Shown piece by piece: positions 8,947 through 18,389 of a stretch of DNA of 64,000 bases. The stretch comes from Sediminispirochaeta smaragdinae DSM 11293 (GTDB taxonomy: Bacteria; Spirochaetota; Spirochaetia; DSM-16054; Sediminispirochaetaceae). The number at the start of each line of letters is the position of its first letter. The stretch's first letter is position 1. Under the pieces are notes generated by a model that did no database searches, had not been told where the DNA came from, and was given only the letters and a program-made list of their open reading frames with translations. The stretch spans positions 4,589,971 through 4,653,970 of the forward strand of contig NC_014364.1 in assembly GCF_000143985.1 (NCBI RefSeq). The letters run 5' to 3'. A program made the translations under genes and the position numbers.

Positions 8947-10275
8947 TTAACTTTTTACTACATTCGAGAAATTTTTCCTATACCGCCCACGGGTATCAAC
9001 AATCAACTTTGCCTCTCGCTGAAGCAAATCATAATCAAAGTCGTCATGATCTGTTGCAATAATGATGCAATCAGCCGCCCGAATGTATTCCATTGTAAAG
9101 GGGGTAGCTTCCAAATCAAAATGGTGCTCTCGCATCCTTGGAAACTTAGGATAGAAGTGATCAATATAGCCGTAATCCGCCCCCTTGTCCCGTAAAAGTT
9201 CCAACAACCGGACAGAGGGGGATTCCCTTATATCATCAATGTTCTTCTTATAAGCAAGCCCTAATACCAAGATTCTTGATCCTTTCATCGCCTTACCCTG
9301 TTCGTTTAAGGCTTCCATGGTTTTATTTATAACCCACTCAGGCATGGCGGCATTTACTTCACCTGCAAGCTCAATAAAACGAGTGTTTACCTCGTACGCT
9401 CTTGCTTTCCAGGTTAAATAAAAAGGATCGATAGGAATGCAGTGTCCACCAAGCCCGGGTCCAGGGTAAAACGGAGTAAAGCCAAAAGGTTTTGAAGCTG
9501 CCGCCTCAATAACCTCCCAAATATCAATGCCCATACGATCCGCTATTATTTTCATTTCATTCACAAGGCCGATATTAACAGCCCGATAAATATTCTCCAA
9601 AAGTTTGGTTAATTCGGCAGCTTTTGTGGAAGAGACAGGGACCACCTTCTCAATGACGGCCCCATACAGTGCTTTTCCCACTTCCAAACATGATGGTGTT
9701 GTTCCGCCAACGACCTTCGGTATGGTCGCGGTATTAAATTTCTTGTTACCGGGGTCTTCCCTCTCCGGAGAATATACAAGGAACAAATCGTTTCCTACCT
9801 GAAATCCTCTGTCTTCCTCAAGACGAGATCGGAGTTCCTCTTCGGTGGTACCAGGGTACGTTGTACTTTCAAGGCTGATAAGCTGTCCTTTCCGGACATA
9901 GGGCAGCATGGCTTCAAAGGTGTTGATAACAAATGACAAATCAGGTTCACGGTACTTATCCAAAGGAGTAGGGACACAGAGAATGAGAGCATCAGGTTCA
10001 GTCGTACGAGAAAAATCAGATGTAGCAGAAAGACGACCGGCCTTAACAGCATTGTTCACCCGCTCAGATCCGATGTGTTTAATGTAAGATGTACCGGCAG
10101 AAATCAGATGTATCTTTTCTTGATCAATGTCAAAACCAAGAACGGAAAAACCCTTTTCAGCAAAGGTCAACCCCAAGGGAAGGCCGACGTAGCCAAGTCC
10201 CAATATACCAATACAAGCTTCTTTACTTAGAAATTTATTCTTTAACTCCTCAACATAATGCTTCTTATCCACCAT
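8947..10275 (-). CDS. UDP-N-acetyl-hexosamine 6-dehydrogenase (WbpA/TviB type)
   Basis: About 442 residues. The N-terminal NAD-binding fold reads [20 protein letters not shown]; the catalytic region reads [16 protein letters not shown], where the cysteine carries the thioester intermediate. The HCIPIDP form is the one seen in UDP-GlcNAc/UDP-GalNAc dehydrogenases rather than in UDP-glucose dehydrogenases (SCFPKD), and the separate ugd gene at 23917 has that other form. It oxidises C6 of a UDP-HexNAc to the uronic acid in two NAD+ steps. I choose ATG 10275, one base after the preceding stop, with AGAGG nine bases upstream; ATG 10296 would overlap that gene. Its product would feed the cluster transferases. 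Confidence 0.88.
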   Translation of the reverse strand: MVDKKHYVEELKNKFLSKEACIGILGLGYVGLPLGLTFAEKGFSVLGFDIDQEKIHLISAGTSYIKHIGSERVNNAVKAGRLSATSDFSRTTEPDALILCVPTPLDKYREPDLSFVINTFEAMLPYVRKGQLISLESTTYPGTTEEELRSRLEEDRGFQVGNDLFLVYSPEREDPGNKKFNTATIPKVVGGTTPSCLEVGKALYGAVIEKVVPVSSTKAAELTKLLENIYRAVNIGLVNEMKIIADRMGIDIWEVIEAAASKPFGFTPFYPGPGLGGHCIPIDPFYLTWKARAYEVNTRFIELAGEVNAAMPEWVINKTMEALNEQGKAMKGSRILVLGLAYKKNIDDIRESPSVRLLELLRDKGADYGYIDHFYPKFPRMREHHFDLEATPFTMEYIRAADCIIIATDHDDFDYDLLQREAKLIVDTRGRYRKNFSNVVKS

Positions 10276-10276
10276 C

Positions 10277-11491
10277 TTATGTAACCTCTTTTTCATGGAT
10301 CAATTCATTAAACAATACAAGTATATTCGATACACCACGTTCCCACGTCCGATATTCATCATTCCTGAAGGCCGCCTCTCTCATCAACACATATTGTTTT
10401 TCATCTATGCATAAGGCTTGTTGTATAGCCTCCTCTACACTTCCGTCAATGGGAATTATCGCATCTTTGGCCAGATCAGCGGTGGTGCCGAACGTATTAC
10501 CTATAACTGGCAAGCCGTACTGCATACAACTTCGTATTACGGCAGATGTAAGATATTGTTCTGCATCGCTGACCAGATAATCAGCAGCACAAAAGTAATC
10601 CCGCATCTCCGCAGGAGCAAGATAGCGTTCTACAATGCGAATATCCTTCGTCTTCTCTGATTTTATATATTTTATGCAACCTCGGCTGGCAATAAGGAGC
10701 TCCAAGTTAGTGTGATTTTTCTTTAATGCGTTAAATGCTTGTATTACCACTCTTGGATTACGATTACGTCTGGATGTTCCACTGTACAATAATACTATTT
10801 TTTCCTGACCTATGTGCAGTCTGGATCGTGCTACCTGCTTGTCAACTGCCTCATTGCTATTAAAATGCCCCATATAGCCGACTGCATATGGCTTTGGGGA
10901 ACCATAGAAATCGAAAATAGACTTTACACAAGATTCTTCATGAACGATAATACCGCTAGCCAAAGAATATAGAGAGCGATGAAGATACTCATCGATATCC
11001 GACAAAAAAGAATCTGTATCTTTAACATTGTGAGATAGTAAATCATGCTGATGCCAAACAATTGGGACAGAAAGATCTCGAAGATCCCGGCACCAAGCAT
11101 CTATCTCGCCATATGCAGTTTTTGTAATTCGCGATCGGACTATAGAGTTAGCCATTTGCATATAGAAGTGCAAGAAAATTTTATAAGTACCTCTAACTTT
11201 TGCTATTTTCCTTAGCCGGCAATGCAACGAACTACTGATTCCAACATGTTTATATCGCCAAGTGTCATACACACTTGGCGCCCAATGAAAGTAGAGGATA
11301 TCAATATCTCTGAGCACTTTACTTCGAAAGGGGGATTCCAAATCTTTTTGTGTAATTGTTTTTACCACGGCTTGGTGGTTTAAGAATTCTTCTGAAAGCC
11401 GATGTAAGTGTGGATTAGCTTCCCGATCCCATAGGGAGTCTTTCGGTCCCGGACACATTCCTATTGTAAACAAAGTAGCTTCTTTCCCCAT
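10277..11491 (-). CDS. Glycosyltransferase, GT-B/GT4-like
   Basis: 404 residues without membrane segments. The second half has the GT4-like donor domain: [20 protein letters not shown] (about 235), then [28 protein letters not shown] (about 315-335) and [16 protein letters not shown] (about 352), the latter in place of the usual EALACGxPVV. Such divergence is common in polysaccharide clusters. The start is uncertain: ATG 11491 overlaps the upstream GT2 by 31 bases, while an in-frame ATG at 11458 follows its stop by two bases; neither has a good ribosome binding site. It is probably a cytoplasmic transferase acting on a lipid-linked glycan. Confidence 0.65.
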   Translation of the reverse strand: MGKEATLFTIGMCPGPKDSLWDREANPHLHRLSEEFLNHQAVVKTITQKDLESPFRSKVLRDIDILYFHWAPSVYDTWRYKHVGISSSLHCRLRKIAKVRGTYKIFLHFYMQMANSIVRSRITKTAYGEIDAWCRDLRDLSVPIVWHQHDLLSHNVKDTDSFLSDIDEYLHRSLYSLASGIIVHEESCVKSIFDFYGSPKPYAVGYMGHFNSNEAVDKQVARSRLHIGQEKIVLLYSGTSRRNRNPRVVIQAFNALKKNHTNLELLIASRGCIKYIKSEKTKDIRIVERYLAPAEMRDYFCAADYLVSDAEQYLTSAVIRSCMQYGLPVIGNTFGTTADLAKDAIIPIDGSVEEAIQQALCIDEKQYVLMREAAFRNDEYRTWERGVSNILVLFNELIHEKEVT

Positions 11492-12216
11492 CTTCTGAGA
11501 TTACTTATTTTTCTTCGAATATATTTAACTGGAAAATAAACTAAATAAAGCTTTTCTCTTTCTTTATTATGAATCCTCTTATACATTCTGCCAGTCGAAA
11601 CGCCACCAATTGTAAAATTACTTATATTAACGTTCATATAGTAAGAAGTTATTTTTTTTCGGAATACTGCACGAAGCAACCATTCATAGTCGCCTACAAT
11701 TCTTATACGGGAATTAAATTTTCCAACAACGCTAAAAACTTCTTTATCATAAAAAAGAGCCTGCTGTGTTATACAATTATCACGAAGAAAGTTTCTGATA
11801 TCCTGGTTGGGCCTAAAATACTGATCTATATTCCCATCTCTGTTACGATAGAGCAAATTTCCATAATATATTTGTTTATTGGGCATATTATGAATTTGAT
11901 CGGCCACAGACATAAGAACAGATTCATCACATAATGTATCATCGGCATTCAAGAAATTCAAATATTTCCCATTAGCCAGTTGTATACCTTTATTCATTGC
12001 ATCATAGATACCATCATCTGACTCCGAGATTAACCCAAGTTTCCTTTGTTCGGCATATGGATTTACAATATCAAGAGTACCATCCGTAGAACCACCATCA
12101 ACAATAATATATTCAAAATCAGTAAACGATTGATTGAGAACAGAATTAATTGTATTGGAGATTGTTGTTTTGGCGTTATAACAAACTGTAATGATTGAAA
12201 ACAGTGGCATGTTCAT
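11461..12216 (-). CDS. Glycosyltransferase family 2
   Basis: 251 residues with a complete GT-A nucleotide-sugar-binding half: FSIITVCYNAKTTI, YIIVDGGSTDGTLDI (about 37-51), ISESDDGIYDAMNKGI (about 77-92) and YLNFLNADDTL (the DxD-equivalent, about 101). GIYDAMNKG is typical of the WcaA/WbbD-like subgroup that moves GalNAc, Gal or Glc. The tail is basic ([15 protein letters not shown]), suggesting peripheral membrane contact. It is the first gene after the 274-base gap that separates the AT-rich sugar block from the remaining transferases. Family is sure, specificity unknown. Confidence 0.88.
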   Translation of the reverse strand: MNMPLFSIITVCYNAKTTISNTINSVLNQSFTDFEYIIVDGGSTDGTLDIVNPYAEQRKLGLISESDDGIYDAMNKGIQLANGKYLNFLNADDTLCDESVLMSVADQIHNMPNKQIYYGNLLYRNRDGNIDQYFRPNQDIRNFLRDNCITQQALFYDKEVFSVVGKFNSRIRIVGDYEWLLRAVFRKKITSYYMNVNISNFTIGGVSTGRMYKRIHNKEREKLYLVYFPVKYIRRKISNLRRWGKKLLCLQ

Positions 12217-12490
12217 ATACCTTCAACACATGAGAATATACAGGGATTGCCTGTCAAACATTTTCTCCCGTTCAACTTTCCCAATTCGATAAAGAGGGAA
12301 TAGAAGTTCACACTCTCATTGAGTACCCCCACGGGATTGTCAAAAACAACCAGATCTACCTGTTTACAACACAAAAGAACCCCGCACAGCACTTGTTTTG
12401 CGCATTTATTCGAGATATTAATAACAACACTTATATAAATTCTTGCTGCTTTTCAATGATCCTTATAGAAAGGGTTAGCACATTCAAATG
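12217..12490 (-). other. Spacer with an orphan open frame (possible gene remnant)
   Basis: A 274-base gap between the GT2 gene and the acetyltransferase gene. On the minus strand a stop-to-stop frame of about 79 codons (12452-12213) has no ATG and no ribosome binding site. Its reading (for example CKQVDLVVFDNPVGVLNE) has the flavour of a Walker-B segment but is too short and cysteine-rich to call. Composition is less AT-rich than the genes on its right. I see no terminator or clear promoter. Either non-coding spacer or a decayed gene left from cluster rearrangement. Confidence 0.25.
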
Positions 12491-13156
12491 TTACTTATTT
12501 TCCTTATATTTTAGAATAAAAGACTCTATAGCAAAAAAATACTTTTCAACATCTTTTAGTTTACTCTCTTCAAAATCCCACCATTTTATCTTATGTAACT
12601 CTTTCACAAGATTCAAGTCGAACCTATATTTAATATGTTTAGCAGGAACACCGGCAACAATTGAATAAGGGTCAACATCATCAACAACCACAGCACCTGC
12701 ACCAATAACTGCACCATCATTAATTTTCACTCCATCTAAAACTGTAACATTTATACCAATAAAAACATCATTACCTATTATTATATTTTTATGTTCTTCT
12801 ATCTTATCCTTCAAAGAAAATGAAACTCCAACTTGTTTTTTAGTCGAATAAAAGACAGGGGATGTAGAAATTCCATTTAAAGGATGTATTCCCCAACCAC
12901 AACAAAAATTAGGACCAATAGAACAAAATTTTCCAATATGCGTATTTATAATACTAGAATTCTTTGCTATATAAGTATATTCATCAATCTGTGAATTCAC
13001 AATATAATATGGGGCATACATTTTTGCAAGCGAATTTATTATCGAGCTATATGCTTCTTTCTGATGAAAAGAAAAATTAAATGTTTTAAATTCTGGAAAA
13101 AACTGAAAGAAAATTGTACGAATCTTTTTTTTTATTTTTCTCTTCACCCTATTCAT
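12491..13156 (-). CDS. Hexapeptide-repeat O-acetyltransferase (CatB/XAT-like)
   Basis: About 221 residues. The C-terminal two thirds form a left-handed beta-helix: [11 protein letters not shown], then [46 protein letters not shown]. The ending VAGVPAKxIKYRF is diagnostic of the xenobiotic/CatB-type acetyltransferases; the motif [11 protein letters not shown] holds the likely catalytic histidine. It should transfer acetyl from acetyl-CoA to a sugar hydroxyl. Start ATG 13156 ([10 protein letters not shown]) overlaps the upstream stop by eight bases and is preferred over ATG 13192. It lies next to the nonulosonic-acid genes, so O-acetylation of that sugar is an attractive but unproven role. Strongly AT-rich. 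Confidence 0.8.
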   Translation of the reverse strand: MNRVKRKIKKKIRTIFFQFFPEFKTFNFSFHQKEAYSSIINSLAKMYAPYYIVNSQIDEYTYIAKNSSIINTHIGKFCSIGPNFCCGWGIHPLNGISTSPVFYSTKKQVGVSFSLKDKIEEHKNIIIGNDVFIGINVTVLDGVKINDGAVIGAGAVVVDDVDPYSIVAGVPAKHIKYRFDLNLVKELHKIKWWDFEESKLKDVEKYFFAIESFILKYKENK

Positions 13157-14051
13157 GAATAATACTCTCAAAATCTTCAGAAGGAAATACATCTAACATA
13201 CTATTAGGAGTAAGATTTATAACTGAGACATTATTAGCAAGAAGATATTCTTTAATTAATCTATATTGTTTCCATCGTTCATAGTATTCTGCAAACCAGC
13301 GTTCTGTAGTAAAACTATTTAAATGTTGGTATTCCTTCTCACCACTTCCTTGTGCCTCTTTATAAAAATGGTGATCTTTTATTTCATTTTTATAATTTCT
13401 TATCCATAAATAATTATGATCACACCCAAGTAAATATATTTTTTTAAACCCCAAATAAAAAGCAATTTGGATTGCTTCATAAATAACTGTACGTATTAGA
13501 AAAGGATTTAGTGAAATATCCCAGATATTCTTTTGCATATAATTTTTATCATTTAAAGGTTCACTTTCCGAATAATTAATAAAAGAATAAGTAAATAACT
13601 TCTTATATTCTTTGTATTGCTCAAAAAAATTATAAATAGAATATTCATAATTTTGGTATCCGAAAAAATATTGAATACTGTGATTATAGGTACTGGCTAA
13701 TCCATCAAAGATTTTCTTTAATGAATCAAAATCAAACGGAGGATGATACGGAGCGAGCACATGATAAGCAGGCTTTATTATAGATGCTAATTTGTGTAAA
13801 TAAAAATGACTAACAGAAATGCAGTTTCTTTCTTCTAAAGGACTTAAATCCATCGAATTTATTGATGGTCCCGTTGCTAAAATAAAGCATTTCTCATCTT
13901 TATGAGTATTTTTCTTATTTTTAATTTCTAAAGCAGAATTCAATACTTCTTGAGGTGTAGCAGACTTCTTTCGATTCTGATGTCCTTTTATTATGTTAAA
14001 ATAACCAGGAGGGATGACCCAGTTTTTCAAAATTCTTTTTATTTGTGCCAT
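13149..14051 (-). CDS. GT42/DUF115-like protein, candidate nonulosonic acid transferase
   Basis: 300 residues, no membrane segment. Three blocks resemble the Campylobacter Cst-type (GT42) sialyltransferases in order and spacing: [16 protein letters not shown] (about 58-73), compared with [26 protein letters not shown] (about 203-218), compared with LGYKEIYLSGIDFY; and [12 protein letters not shown] (near 280), compared with LYCLCPNSLL. MptE/DUF115 proteins share the first two, so that family is the main alternative. The gene is directly downstream of the NeuB-like and NeuA-like genes with a 13-base overlap, which fits a transferase using the CMP-activated sugar. Similarity is judged by eye, so function is inference. 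Very AT-rich. Confidence 0.5.
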   Translation of the reverse strand: MAQIKRILKNWVIPPGYFNIIKGHQNRKKSATPQEVLNSALEIKNKKNTHKDEKCFILATGPSINSMDLSPLEERNCISVSHFYLHKLASIIKPAYHVLAPYHPPFDFDSLKKIFDGLASTYNHSIQYFFGYQNYEYSIYNFFEQYKEYKKLFTYSFINYSESEPLNDKNYMQKNIWDISLNPFLIRTVIYEAIQIAFYLGFKKIYLLGCDHNYLWIRNYKNEIKDHHFYKEAQGSGEKEYQHLNSFTTERWFAEYYERWKQYRLIKEYLLANNVSVINLTPNSMLDVFPSEDFESIIHE

Positions 14052-14905
14052 TTTAGTTTCTTTCGTTGTTCTTTCTCGATATCTAATATTTCTGCTTTCT
14101 TATATGTCAAAGACTTTTCGACATTTCTCAAGTCCCGGCAAAGCTTTCTAAGCCCTTGAGGCTCTAACGAGGCTGCATGATCAGTGCCTTTCCAGGTACG
14201 ATCAAGCGTAAAATGTCTCTCGAATATCCTTGCGCCCAAGGTAAAGGCAGCAATATCAACGGCTATCCCAAGATGATGTCCAGAAAAACCTATATTCTTT
14301 ACAATACCAGAAAATTTACTCTTCAATCTTGTTATCTCTAAAAGGCTAATATCCTCAAAAGGAACAGGATATCCTGAAGTACAGGCAAAGAGCGTTAAAT
14401 CATTAGCACGATGTTTTTTTTGAAAAAGGTTAACTATCAGCTCTTCCTCTTTTTGGGAAGTCATACCTAAAGAAAGTTGTACTTCTCCTTCATAGTTATC
14501 ACAAATCCATTCAAGCATTTTAAAATTTAAATTTGACGCTGAAGGGATTTTTACAATTTTTGGTTGCAAGGAAACTATTTCTTTTGCGGCTGTTAAGTCC
14601 CAAACCGATGATGAATATATGACATTATTAATCTCGCACCATTCCTTTAATTCTTTATGTTGATCAATATTGAATTCTAAAAATTCTCTATGCTCGCCAT
14701 ACGTTTTTCCATATGCATTTATGGGATTCGGATGTGGTGCATTATACATTTCTGGTGATAAAAGTTCTTTATTCGTCCGTTTTTGGAATTTTACAACATC
14801 TGCCTTACAGAAAGTTGCAGCGACTAACACCATTTCTTTAGCAATATCCATACTTCCCTTATGGTTACACCCTATTTCTGCAACGACTATAAGATCAGTA
14901 TTCAT
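14039..14905 (-). CDS. NeuB-family nonulosonic acid synthase lacking the SAF domain
   Basis: 288 residues covering the NeuB TIM barrel: VVAEIGCNHKGSMDIAKEM (residues 6-24), DVVKFQKRTN (about 36), IPSASNLNF (about 117), LSLGMTSQKEEEL, GFSGHHLGIAVDIAAFTLGA and IFERHFTLDR with GTDHAASLEP near the end. It should condense phosphoenolpyruvate with a ManNAc-type (or ManNAc-6-phosphate-type) aldose to form a nine-carbon acid. Usual family length is about 335-360; this protein stops after the barrel, so the C-terminal SAF (antifreeze-like) domain that caps the partner active site is absent. ATG 14905 lies inside the end of the upstream NeuA-like gene (11-base overlap). Which nonulosonate is made cannot be read. 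Confidence 0.85.
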   Translation of the reverse strand: MNTDLIVVAEIGCNHKGSMDIAKEMVLVAATFCKADVVKFQKRTNKELLSPEMYNAPHPNPINAYGKTYGEHREFLEFNIDQHKELKEWCEINNVIYSSSVWDLTAAKEIVSLQPKIVKIPSASNLNFKMLEWICDNYEGEVQLSLGMTSQKEEELIVNLFQKKHRANDLTLFACTSGYPVPFEDISLLEITRLKSKFSGIVKNIGFSGHHLGIAVDIAAFTLGARIFERHFTLDRTWKGTDHAASLEPQGLRKLCRDLRNVEKSLTYKKAEILDIEKEQRKKLKWHK

Positions 14906-16070
14906 AATCTTCTCCTGACAAAGAAGTTATTATTCTTTCAGCCATCTCCCGAAATGCACCATCACCACCAGCAGATTTCAATATAATTATACCAGGAATT
15001 CGTTTAATATCATTCCTTGCATTGATCGGACAAAATGGATGACCGACAGCTTTCAGAACTTGAATATCATTTATATCATCTCCTAAATATGCCACATTTT
15101 CCATGTTTACATTTTCATTATTACAGATTTCCTTAATAATTTTCAACTTGTTTTGTATCCCTATATACAAATAGTTGCATTTTATCTTCTCTGCTCTTCG
15201 CTTAACCAATTCAGTTTTTTCACCCGTAATTATTCCTGTTCGTATGCCTTTATTTTTTAATAGCTCAACGGCCATTCCATCATAAGTAGAAAATTTTTTT
15301 AGTTCTTCACCATTCTCAGAATAGTACATACCGGCATCAGTCAAACATCCATCAACATCTGAAAATACTATTTTTATTTCTTCTGTTTTAGTTTCTCCAT
15401 CTAATCTATACTTTTTCATTATTTTTTCTGCAAATATCCAATCGTCTTCTTCATCAATTTCCAACCAAGTATATTCAGGCATAAGATAGTATCCAATATT
15501 ACCACATAACCGATTCTTATATTTAATAATGTTTGCTACTTTATTTATATAAAATGCACCATTTTCTAATAGACAGCCCTTATATTTTTGCCTTCGTGGC
15601 CTATTATGATAATCATAATTTATAGGAGCGCCACTATCTCCCCATAAAAATCGTTTAAAACGTACCACACTCAGCATCGAATCATAATTATCTATTTCAT
15701 ATTTTCTAAGGGCATCACTGAAATGAAAACTTGTTGTAAAGGGACTTGTTGCTTGTACTATTAATAAAATGTCATCATTACAGAGCTCTTTTTTCTCGAG
15801 AAATTCAAGAATCAAACTTTCTGTCGAAGCAGTGTCTGTTGCATTTTTCGATAGTCGTCGATAAATTCTAATTTTTTTACCATTTAATTTTTCGACTTCA
15901 TTTTCTATCAATTCTGAATCAGTTGCAACATATACTTGATCAAGTTTTTCAACCTGATCAAGTTCTTCAAGTATCCAATTAATCAAAGGTTTTCCACAAA
16001 ACGTTTTGATATTTTTTAAAGGTATTGACTTGCTTCCACCTCTTGCTGGAACCAAAGCTATAATACTCAT
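14895..16070 (-). CDS. Fusion: acylneuraminate cytidylyltransferase + KdsC-like HAD phosphatase
   Basis: 391 residues, two domains. Residues 1-225 are a CMP-sugar synthetase: ALVPARGGSKSIPLKNI (6-22), KPLINWILEEL, LIVQATSPFT (about 107), ENGAFYI and EIDEEDDWIFAEKI. Residues about 228-391 are a HAD phosphatase of the KdsC type: IVFSDVDGCLTD (nucleophile Asp and second Asp), FSTYDGMAVELLK, IITGEKTELV and YLGDDINDIQVL. The same order occurs in animal CMAS and some bacterial NeuA proteins. The pair could dephosphorylate a 9-phosphate sugar and then activate it with CTP. GGAGG sits four bases before ATG 16070. It opens the AT-rich block after a 146-base gap. Domains are sure, substrate inferred. 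Confidence 0.85.
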   Translation of the reverse strand: MSIIALVPARGGSKSIPLKNIKTFCGKPLINWILEELDQVEKLDQVYVATDSELIENEVEKLNGKKIRIYRRLSKNATDTASTESLILEFLEKKELCNDDILLIVQATSPFTTSFHFSDALRKYEIDNYDSMLSVVRFKRFLWGDSGAPINYDYHNRPRRQKYKGCLLENGAFYINKVANIIKYKNRLCGNIGYYLMPEYTWLEIDEEDDWIFAEKIMKKYRLDGETKTEEIKIVFSDVDGCLTDAGMYYSENGEELKKFSTYDGMAVELLKNKGIRTGIITGEKTELVKRRAEKIKCNYLYIGIQNKLKIIKEICNNENVNMENVAYLGDDINDIQVLKAVGHPFCPINARNDIKRIPGIIILKSAGGDGAFREMAERIITSLSGEDYEY

Positions 16071-16216
16071 GTTTCCTCCATATTTCTTTCATATCTCGTG
16101 GCTGTGGGATTACTAAAAAGTTAGTAAATCATTTTCTGACAGCATATTTGTGCATCATTTATAAAATATATATAAATAGTTCGCTGTTTGCTTATGGTAT
16201 AAGTTATTAAATTTTT
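16071..16216. other. AT-rich spacer before the nonulosonic acid block
   Basis: 146 bases with very low GC. It contains a small inverted repeat around 16112-16130 (TTACTAA ... TTAGTAA) and several TATA-like runs near 16160-16175, so a secondary minus-strand promoter for the neu-like genes is possible. No convincing -35/-10 pair or terminator could be fixed. Confidence 0.3.
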
Positions 16217-17488
16217 TTACGTAGAAATCTTTTCCCATTCTAAAATAGTACTAAAAAATCCAGCCCTATCATTTCCTCTTCTTGTATTGTTATCAACCAA
16301 TCTGAAATATCCTACGATACCAGGAACATCTACAAAAAAACCAGTTTCATTAAGTTTTGATGCAAATGAAAATTCAATTTGATATTTCCCAGGCGATAAG
16401 GACCGGCGGGGAATCTTGATATCAATTGTACCAGTCCCCTCAGGCAAACTATCAAGAGAACTCTTTTCCGAATCATATGTATCGCTAACCCAGACAACAT
16501 CTCCCCAACTACTAAATATCCTAAAATGTCCATATAATCCTTTAAGAGGTCTTCGACTAATATAATCAAACAAAACATGTATATCTTCATCACAATGGAA
16601 AAGGGCATCTTCACCTTTTTTATTTCTAATTGAAACAGTCATTAATTGAAAAGGTTTTGATAAGCTTTCCTTATATTGAAAGGATATATTACTCTCAACA
16701 CGTCCATTCCGGAGATACTGATTAATAATCTCAACATTTGATGAAAAATCTTTTACCATGCCTTGCTCAAGCCATAAAAATTTATTACAGAGAGTTGTTA
16801 TTGTTTTCATATTATGGCTAACAAAGAGTATCGTTCTTCCCTGATTGTTTGAAACTTCTTCCATCTTCCCAATTGCTTTTTTTTGGAATTCGGCATCACC
16901 AACGGCAAGGACTTCATCAACAATGAGAATATCCGGTTCCAGATGGGCCGCGACAGCAAATCCCAAACGAACAAACATTCCACTGGAATATCGCTTCACC
17001 GGTGTATCGATAAATCGTTCTACACCTGCAAATGCAACAATTTCATCTAGCTTTTTATCGATCTCCCAGCGTTTCATTCCCAAAATAGCACCGTTAAGGT
17101 AGATATTTTCACGCCCGGTTAATTCCTGATGAAAACCCGTCCCGACTTCCAGCAAAGAACCAACTCGTCCATTTATATATATATTTCCTTTTGTCGGGGA
17201 GGTAATCCGGGACAAGATCTTCAAAAGGGTGGATTTCCCTGCTCCATTCCTGCCGATAATACCCAGTCTATCACCTTTCTTCACTTCAAAAGAAATATCA
17301 TCAAGTGCAAGAAAGTGTTTTTGTTCCGAATCACTGTGATGGATTGCCGTTACAAGGGAATTAGGATCCTCTTTTCCCCGTACTCGAGCCCACCAGCTTT
17401 GTAAGTCTTCCCGCAGTGTTCCGTATCCTATCGTTCCTAACCGATACTCCTTGGTTAAATGTTCTACTCGTAGTGCAATACTATTCAT
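16217..17488 (-). CDS. wzt: ABC exporter ATP-binding protein with C-terminal glycan-binding domain (Wzt)
   Basis: 423 residues from ATG 17488, which has AGGA eight bases upstream and follows the permease stop by one base (the longer frame to 17539 would overlap it). Residues 1-250 are the nucleotide-binding domain: GIIGRNGAGKST (Walker A, about 76-87), YSSGMFVRLGFAVAAHL (signature) and DILIVDEVLAVGD (Walker B). Residues about 280-423 form a separate beta-rich domain (SIRNKKGEDALFHCDEDI, PRRSLSPGKYQIEFSFAS), which in Wzt proteins recognises the finished, end-capped polysaccharide. Together with the adjacent permease it drives export across the inner membrane. The presence of the extra domain suggests a chain-terminated glycan. 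Confidence 0.92.
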   Translation of the reverse strand: MNSIALRVEHLTKEYRLGTIGYGTLREDLQSWWARVRGKEDPNSLVTAIHHSDSEQKHFLALDDISFEVKKGDRLGIIGRNGAGKSTLLKILSRITSPTKGNIYINGRVGSLLEVGTGFHQELTGRENIYLNGAILGMKRWEIDKKLDEIVAFAGVERFIDTPVKRYSSGMFVRLGFAVAAHLEPDILIVDEVLAVGDAEFQKKAIGKMEEVSNNQGRTILFVSHNMKTITTLCNKFLWLEQGMVKDFSSNVEIINQYLRNGRVESNISFQYKESLSKPFQLMTVSIRNKKGEDALFHCDEDIHVLFDYISRRPLKGLYGHFRIFSSWGDVVWVSDTYDSEKSSLDSLPEGTGTIDIKIPRRSLSPGKYQIEFSFASKLNETGFFVDVPGIVGYFRLVDNNTRRGNDRAGFFSTILEWEKIST

Positions 17489-17489
17489 G

Positions 17490-18359
17490 CTATATCCTGT
17501 CCATAAAATTTTGCTGAACGCGGTTAAAACTAGCAACACCCCAGAGAAAAAACAACAAAGTCATACCTATGCTGATTCCTCCCTGAATCCAGTTCAAACT
17601 ATTGCTTTTGAACAGCATGAATCTGAAAAGCTCAATAGGAAAGGCTATCGGATTGAGAATAAACAACCATTCAATGTACTTTGGGAATTTTTCCAGTATC
17701 TCTGACAGCGGGTATGCTATCGGTGTTGCGTACATCCAAAGCTGCAAACCAAAGGTAACAAGAAACTTCAAATCACGGTATTTTGTCGTCATCGAGGTAA
17801 CCATCAATCCCAATCCGGTACCTAAAAGCGCGATGTGAAGAATAAGCACAGGAAATAAAGCAAATGACCAGTGAAGCGATGGCTTCATCCCAAGAAATAA
17901 ATAATAAACATAAAATAGAATAAATAAAAACAGCTGAATTCCAAGAGCCACAATATTCGACATTACCATGGAAACAGGAGCCGATAAACGGGGGAAATAG
18001 ACCTTCCCAAAAAGATTGGCATTTGTCAAAAAAGTATTCGATGTCTTCTGAAGAGAATCTGCAAAAAAACGCCATAGAATAATTCCACTCAAATAAAAGA
18101 GATACGATGGTACATTTTCTGTACCTAGACCGGCAAGATTCCCAAAGACAAAAGAAAATACAATCGTGGTGAAGAGCGGTTGAATAATATACCATGCAAG
18201 GCCCAAGATTGTTTGTTTGTAGAGCGCGGTAAAATCGCGTTTAAAAAACAACCATACCAGATCCCTATAATTGAACAGTTCCTTCAAACCAAGATGAAAC
18301 CGTTTCTTTTCCGATGTTATAATAGTAGTCCACTGTTCAGTTGCTACATCACTCGACAC
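17490..18359 (-). CDS. wzm: ABC-2 type polysaccharide exporter permease (Wzm)
   Basis: 289 residues with an amphipathic N-terminus (LGLKELFNYRDLVWLFFKRDF) and six hydrophobic helices. RDLVWLFFKRDFTALYKQTILGLAW and the KTSNTFLTNANLFGKVYFPRLSAP segment are hallmarks of ABC-2 O-antigen/teichoic acid permeases. It pairs with the ATPase one base downstream. The protein forms the inner-membrane channel for a lipid-linked glycan made in the cytoplasm. Start ATG 18359 lies 30 bases after the stop of the flippase gene. Assignment is firm; the transported glycan is whatever the cluster makes. Confidence 0.92.
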   Translation of the reverse strand: MSSDVATEQWTTIITSEKKRFHLGLKELFNYRDLVWLFFKRDFTALYKQTILGLAWYIIQPLFTTIVFSFVFGNLAGLGTENVPSYLFYLSGIILWRFFADSLQKTSNTFLTNANLFGKVYFPRLSAPVSMVMSNIVALGIQLFLFILFYVYYLFLGMKPSLHWSFALFPVLILHIALLGTGLGLMVTSMTTKYRDLKFLVTFGLQLWMYATPIAYPLSEILEKFPKYIEWLFILNPIAFPIELFRFMLFKSNSLNWIQGGISIGMTLLFFLWGVASFNRVQQNFMDRI

Positions 18360-18389
18360 GAAAGCACTCCTTTTTTCTGATAGTTGCTT

